Under the pieces are notes generated by a model, which did not search any database, was not told where the DNA came from, and saw only the letters and a list, made by a program, of their open reading frames with translations. 64,000 bases of DNA from Fallopia convolvulus (taxonomy: Eukaryota; Streptophyta; Magnoliopsida; Caryophyllales; Polygonaceae): the NCBI GenBank assembly GCA_964016875.1, contig OZ024733.1:4580984-4644983 (forward strand), in the 5' to 3' direction. The position numbers and the translations under genes are program-made. The first letter of the stretch is position 1. Every line of letters starts with the position of its first letter. Shown piece after piece: positions 57,553 through 64,000 of this stretch.

Positions 57553-59756
57553 TTACACATAATATTTTTTTAGTCGATCGACGTTCCACGTTTTGCTCAA
57601 GGTACGTCCCTCGCTGTCTTTGAGCTTGAAAGCTCCGGGCGCGACCTCCTCGCCGAGGAGATATGGCCCCTCCCAGTTAGGGTCCAACTTGCCACCATCG
57701 GTATGCCTAAAGACGAGGCTACCCGTGGCCAAGAACCGAGGTCTGACCTTCTTGTCGTGATATACCGCCACGCGCCGTTTGTATTCTCTAGAGCGCAGGT
57801 CAGCTACCACGCGCAGCTCGTCCCTAAATAGCAGCTCGACTCTGAGGTTGGCCTCGTTCTCCTTTTCGTCGAAATCAAAAACTCTCGCCGAAGGGACCAA
57901 AGTTTCTATTGGGACTAGTGCTTTCGCTCCGTAAGTTAGAGCGAAAGGCGTTTCTCCCGTTGCGCGACGCGCGGTGGTGCGCTATGTCCATAGGACGAGC
58001 AGGAGAAGCTCTGCCTAGCGGCCCTGCGCCATGCCCAGGCGTTTTTTCAGGTCGGACAAGATGCGGGCGTTGACGTTCTCCACCTGGCCGTTGGACTGAG
58101 GGTGGGCCACGGAGGAAAACTTGAGGGTTATGCCCAGGCTGGAGCAAAAAGTTCGGGTTTTCTCGCAGCCGAATTGGGGGCCGTGGTCAGTCATGATGGT
58201 CATGGGAACGACGAAGCGGCAGAAGAGGTTCTTCCACAGGAATTCGCAGACTTTTGTTCCAGTGATTTTTGCCATTGCTTGTGCCTCGACCCACTTCGTA
58301 AAATAATCGACGATGACCAAGATGTACCGCACCTGGCCAACAGCCTTGGGGAAGGGGCCGAGGATGTCCATCCCCCACATTGCGAAGGGTCATGGCGCGT
58401 GGATGGAGCGACGACACGAGGCCGGGGCATGCTGGAGGTTGCCGTGTTTCTGACACCCGTCACAACGCTGGACGTAGGCCCTTGCGTCTTGCCGAAGGGT
58501 GGGCCAAAAGTATCCCAAATGGGTGATTTTGTGTGACAGGGCTCGCCATCCTGGGTGGCCGCCGCAGACCCCCTCATGTGCCTCATAAAGGATATGCTCT
58601 GTAGACTCGATCGGTACGCACAACAGGTTGGGCTCAGCATAGCCTCGGCGATAGAGACGGCGGCCGATGACGCAATAGCGGGCCGCCTGCATTTTCAACT
58701 TTCGAGCCTCTGCGGGGTCTTCTGGGAGGACGCCGCTCTCCACATATCGCGTGATCGGGGTCCTCCAGTCCCTTGTGGTAACAGATCAGACCTCGCTGGT
58801 TACACTCCGTGAGAGATTTCTTTCCACCATCACGCAGTTCCCCACCTCCAGGGGAATAGCAGAACCCAACCTCGCGAGAGCATCCACCTTCGTGTTAGAG
58901 GTTCGCGGGATGGACTCCACCGCGAAGGTTTCCAGGCATGACACCAAGGCTTTGACTTTCTCTCGGTACGCAGGCAGGAACCTCGTCCTGGTGTCGTATT
59001 GCCCGTTGAGTTGACGCTCAACCAGTTCGGAGTCGGTGTAGACCCTGATTTTGCGGGCTCCACTGAGGAGCGCCATCTCTATTCTGGCGATCATGGCCTC
59101 ATACTCGGCCTCATTGTTGGTGGCTTCGAAGGCGAAGTTAAGGGCATACTCCGTCTCGATCGAGGGACCAGCGAGGAATACGCCAGCCCCGCCACCGGCA
59201 TCACATCGTGATCCATCAACGAATACCTTCCACTCTTCCGAGCTTGCGTTTGTTTCGGGGAAGGTGACCTCCACCATGAAGTTGGTGAGGGCCTGCCCCT
59301 TCATCGCGGTCCTTGGGAGGTAGCTGATGTCGAACTCGGAGAGCTCGACTGCCCACTTCGTCATTCGCCCGGAGAGGGCGGGCTGGTGGAGGATTTGCCG
59401 AAGTGGGAGGTCAGAGAGGACCTGAATGGGATGCGCGTGGAAGTAAGGGCGCATGCGCCTTGCGACGGTCACGACTGCCAACGTCATCTTCTCCGCCGGG
59501 GAGTATCGCTGCTCCGCAGGTTGGAGCACGCGGCTCACGAAGTAGACTGGGTGCATGGCCTTTCTGGTTAGCACCGCGCTGACCGTCTCTGGGCTTACTG
59601 CCACATAGTTGCAAGTCTTCGCCCGCCATTGGAGGCGACAATGTGGGGAGCTTCGAGAAGAAGGCCTTTAATTCAAAGAAAGCAACCTCGAGCCCCTCAT
59701 CCCAAACGAACTTGTCGTTTTTCTTGAGAGCAGCGAAAAAGGAAAGAGACTTGTCC
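57553..59756 (-). pseudogene. Tat-type pol: double RNase H and integrase
   Basis: Minus-strand pieces in order. RNase H linked to RT: KSLSFFAALKKNDKFVWDEG, then a frameshift, VSPETVSAVLTRKAMHPVYF and RRMRPYFHAHPIQVLSDLPL. A second, archaeal-type RNase H: WKVFVDGSRCDAGGGAG, NNEAEYEAMI, IRVYTDSELV and KVDALARLG. Integrase: HEGVCGGHPGWRAL with CDGCQKHG, then MDILGPFPKAVGQ, TIMTDHGPQFG and NGQVENVNARI. The C-terminal part has LDPNWEGPYLLGEEV and WNVDRLKKYYV. Two RNase H domains mark the Tat (Ogre/Retand) clade. Several frameshifts (near 59600, 58760, 58385 and 58010) disable it. No RT precedes it on this strand. Confidence 0.88.
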
Positions 59757-60357
59757 GCCCGCGATGTGTTCGCCTGGACCGCGAAGGACCTCCGCGGCGT
59801 TCCGCGAACCCTGGCCCAACACTCCCTAAACGTCGATGTCACCACTCGCCCCGTGGTGCAGCGACGAAGAAAAATGAACGAGGAAAGGGCAAACGCCGCA
59901 AATGACGAGGTGGCGAAGCTGCTGGCTGCGGAATTCATCCGCGAAGTCCAGTACCCGAGATGGCTGTCCAACGGCTTATTGGTCAAGAAGGCCGGCGGCA
60001 AGTGGCGGATGTGCGTGGACTTCAAGGACCTCAATAAGGCATGCCCCAACGATAGCTACCTCCTGCCCTCGATCGACGAGCTTGTTGATTCAACCGCGGG
60101 GCACGGGGTCTTGAGTTTCCTCGACGCATACTCGGGATACAATCAGATCTCGATGAATCCGCGTGACGACGAGGAGACGTCCTTCATCACACAGCGGGGT
60201 ACGTACTGCTACAAGGTCATGCCCTTTGGCCTTAAAAACGCTGAGGCCACCTTCCAGCGTCTCATCGACCGGGTCTTCAAAAATCATCTGGGAAGGAACG
60301 TGTCGGCCTACGTCGACAATATCGTGGTCCGGAGCAAGACACTGAAATCTTATTTAT
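59757..60357 (+). pseudogene. Tat-type reverse transcriptase, inverted relative to the rest of pol
   Basis: Plus-strand reading from about 59757: ARDVFAWTAKDLRGV, FIREVQYPRWLSNGLLVKKA, KWRMCVDFKDLNKACPND, FLDAYSGYNQISMN and YCYKVMPFGLKNAEATFQRL. The catalytic box is YVDNIVV, with Asn for the second Asp. It ends at about 60345, shortly after that box, and runs into non-coding sequence. RNase H starts on the other strand at the same point, so an inversion breakpoint lies near 59757. Confidence 0.88.
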
Positions 60358-60378
60358 AACCTCTAAAAACCTAACTGA

Positions 60379-60587
60379 GTGTTTGGTGGTATAAGGTTTT
60401 TAGGAGGTTGTTATAATTAAAATTAATGTAAAAATATTAATTAAAATAAATTTCCAAACTTATACACTACAAGTTTTCAATAACCTCTTGAAACCTCCAT
60501 AAACCTATCTATAGGTAGGTTTCTAATTTGTGGTTTTAAACCTCCTCAAAAACCTCAACCTTCCAAAAAACCTTGTTTACCAAACAC
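60379..60587. mobile_element. Small MITE, possibly hAT-type
   Basis: The ends are inverted: gtgtttggtggtataaggtt on the left and aaaccttgtttaccaaacac-like sequence on the right, about 30 bp with mismatches. The inside repeats aacctc/gaggtt words. Flanks ctaactga/ctatttaa match at five of eight bases, so the duplication is decayed or wrongly placed. Confidence 0.5.
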
Positions 60588-60599
60588 CTATTTAAGTAG

Positions 60600-61567
60600 G
60601 TTTTTATTAAGGGCTTGTTCTTTTTTCCCGTAAAAATCACTTTCTCTCCAAAACCTACTTTTAACCGTCTTGAAATACGTACATCTCTCTCTACTTTTTT
60701 CGTTTTTCGAGACACAAAAAATAACTTTCACCCCAAAACTCCCTTTCCATATACAAGTGAAACATGCAAACCTCCAAAAACTTTCAATAACCTGTGCCAA
60801 ACATAGCCTTAGCCCTCTTCTAGACCAAAAAAAGAAAAGTAAATCTTTCCTTGATCAAAATTAGATTACAGTAAATAATGAACAGCCTAGCCAAAAGAGA
60901 AAGTGGGCAGAAAATAGACTCATTTATAGAATTTGATCATGCTTGTAGTTCATAAAATGTTTTTTTCTCGATAAAACATTTTCCTCAAAAAAAAGTGTTT
61001 TTTTTTTCTGAATAATGAAGGACTGAAGGAGTCATTACGTGATATTTTTACTTCGAGCCTTGCATACTTCGATGCAGGACGGAATGACGGGCTCGGGATA
61101 AAGAATTCGGACGGAAGGATGATGCCGGCATAAGTTCATTCAACTAATAACAACCCTAAGAAGGAACCAGAGAGAGATTCAGGACGGACGATGGACTCGT
61201 GAAAGAATCCGGGCGGACGATGATGCCGCCGACAAATTTCTTCACTGCCTCGTTCAAAGGCCACAAAAATTCAATTTTTAAAAAAAGGTTTTAAATGTGT
61301 TATTAAAAAATGATTTTGTAAGAGTATTTTGGTCATTTCTTTAATTACCTTTTAAAAATAGCAAACTATCCAACCGAACACCACTTGCTTACAGCAGAAA
61401 TAAGTCTTTACTTATCAGCATCAGAAATAAGTTTTTATTTATCAGCACAACGACTTTAAGTAACTTATCAGCAAAATTTACCCGAACGTATCCTACATGT
61501 CAAACATGATGTTGACCAAATCTATCCTGGTTCCACATGTCAACATCCTTTTCATCGCCTTATAATA
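60600..61567. other. Non-genic stretch with MITE-like scraps
   Basis: 60606-60815 has weak inverted ends (aagggcttgttc and aaggctatgttt on the opposite strand). 61340-61490 holds aagtaacttatcagc-type inverted words between gttcgg ends. Between them lie repeats of a cggacgatg(a/g) word (61080-61230). No gene is seen. Confidence 0.4.
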
Positions 61568-61889
61568 CTAGCAAGGGACCCGTGCTTCGCACGGGATCTG
61601 TATGAAGATGAGTCTATCATTTTGAGAATGCTTAGTAGTGGTGGTGTTGTGACTTGTGTGTACTATAATTTATTTATTTTTCTTGAAAAAGGTATATGTT
61701 GTATGTAGAATGTATCAGTAAGTAAGAATACTTCTAGTATACTCCACACTCTGATCAACAACTCCATCAATCATCTCAGCTAAGAACAATTAAACTTTTC
61801 ATGATAATTTGGGTTAACAAACTCAGTGCATCCGAACTCTATAGTTGTAAATAGATAGAGGAAATGTTAAACTACAGTTAATGCTAGAT

Positions 61890-62765
<876 letters not shown>

Positions 62766-63017
62766 TACATAAAAAGTCATGTCCCACTTGTTCATAATTG
62801 ATAAAGTGATATTTAATATGCTAAGAATCACAAAAATACATGTTAAAAGCTGTGAAGAGGTGTTGCCATTTCAAGCACGTGTGAACTTTTATTAAGAACA
62901 TGAATTGTTTATCCTACAAAGAGAGGGAAACAAAAAATCAATGGTGACAAGCAACAATACAGTGATTGCTATAGATTGAGAATATCGGACAAAGGAAATT
63001 ACAATCATAAAATTTAC

Positions 63018-64000
63018 CGGATAAAGAATAAAATGTAGCATCCAATAGGCACCAACACCGCCCACATATAATCAAGCCCTTTGTACTTCTTTTGCATGAT
63101 AACAGTGCCCCAAACCTGTGAGAACAGGGAAAAAGAGTTGGGTCAATTCTCTGTTCAAATCTGTTTTCTCATTTCTTCAAGTTGTATTTCTTGCAAGGGG
63201 ATCATCTGCCTGGTGTTTTTTCTTTTTCCTTTTTTATTATAATCTTTTGGCAAGTTAGTTCTCAAGGATATAGTATAATGAGACAAAAATTTCTTGAAGA
63301 TAAGTAAATCCAAACTTAATTATATATTAGAAATAACCTATGGAGGCCATGTTGTAATTACATAGGAAGACTAAAAAGCAAGTTAAAGCCAACAAAGATG
63401 ACTGCGAATCTTGTAAGAGACAATGCTAAGCGAATGGGAATGATGGGTATCACCAGCAAAGCAGTTATGTAAGGATAAATGAGCTTGCTTTGCCGCTTTA
63501 TTCCTAAGCTCTACAGGAAGATTCTTGATCTTTAGAAGTGTTAAGAGTGGGAGCCAGCACACACAGCAGATTCAGAGCTAACTATAAAAATAGTAAGAGT
63601 ACCATAATTTGGACAAGTAAACAAATAGATATAAAAATTGTTGACCTTCGAAGACTGATACTCACCATAACTGGAATTTTTTTTTTCACATTTTGCAAGC
63701 GTCTGAACAGGAAAACTGACATACTTGAGAGCCTGAAAGATTAAAATGGCAGCTTAATTGCTGAATATAGCCCCATCACAGATGTACGACAGTACGAAAA
63801 CCAAAAATAGGAGAATATCAATGTCAAGGAAAGGTGAGCTATTCGGAACATGCTATGCTTCTCAACAGTGGTGACTAACCTCATATTGACAAGTTGTAGT
63901 AAGAATGTTTGTTACTGATAGTGATACCAGACAATATTTGTAAACTGGAGCAACAGGATCCAAAGCCTTCCTACTGGCTCATTGAATTGCTCTTGTAAAG
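63018..64000 (-). pseudogene. SLC35B-like nucleotide-sugar/PAPS transporter fragment
   Basis: Three exon-like pieces on the minus strand. From about 63985 to 63880: KALDPVAPVYKYCLVSLS and ILTTTCQYE, then a GT donor. 63732-63666: ALKYVSFPVQTLAKC, an A-run that shifts the frame, then the equivalent of IPVM before GTGAG. 63115-63018: VWGTVIMQKKYKGLDYMWAV, then GCYILF before GTAAAT. This order matches the late membrane segments of plant UDP-galactose transporter-like (SLC35B) proteins. The frameshift marks it as a pseudogene. More of it may lie right of the window. Confidence 0.75.

Overview
The window reads as nuclear DNA of a flowering plant, probably a eudicot. It has intron-bearing plant genes (a GRAS regulator and a tail-anchored coiled-coil protein), plant retrotransposon lineages (chromoviruses, Tat-like Ty3/gypsy, Ty1/copia, L1-type LINEs), Helitrons and MITEs. 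Nothing in it looks bacterial. At most two host genes are visible, at about 40.9-44.6 kb. Almost everything else is mobile DNA, much of it nested, and the value of the window is in the order of insertions.

Left block (1-21.6 kb): a decayed LINE is split by a small chromovirus (1080-20972, LTRs of about 382 bp). That chromovirus is itself split inside gag by a 14.2 kb Tekay/Del-type chromovirus on the minus strand (2589-16762, LTRs of about 3.7 kb, TSD ctatc). The Tekay element has a tRNA-iMet-type primer site, a polypurine tract, gag, pol and chromodomain, plus a 404-codon acidic ORF ahead of gag. It carries two in-frame TAG codons and one frameshift. Both of its LTRs contain a tRNA-shaped sequence followed by a T run.

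Middle block (21.6-40.6 kb): an LTR with a stump of interior sequence is followed by what I read as three Helitrons nested like brackets (23423-40610, 24144-37103, 30033-36439). Each has a TC start, a hairpin and a CTAG end in an A/T target. Into them were inserted a copia element (24158-29734, its 3' LTR split by a Mutator-type MITE), a hAT MITE and a 5'-truncated LINE. The innermost Helitron holds gene-like fragments, a TGATGAC-rich repeat field and a tRNA-like sequence.

Host island (40.6-44.6 kb): a GRAS gene of the SCARECROW/SCL23 type begins about 300 bp after the outer Helitron ends. Facing it tail to tail is the 3' part of a coiled-coil, tail-anchored protein gene that resembles the PICC family.

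Right block (44.6-64 kb): there is an RNase H remnant, a 5'-truncated copia element and a LINE ORF1 fragment, then a Tat-type gypsy element read on the minus strand. The Tat element has a probable LTR, an antisense intron-bearing ORF of the Transposase_28 type, a 1.8 kb array of 46-bp repeats with a 597-bp higher-order period, and pol domains whose RT lies inverted relative to RNase H/integrase. The window ends in a minus-strand Helitron terminus at 61568. Beyond it lie broken exons of an alcohol dehydrogenase and of an SLC35B-like (UDP-galactose/PAPS) transporter, apparently captured gene pieces.

All family names come from motif recognition by eye; no database search was run.
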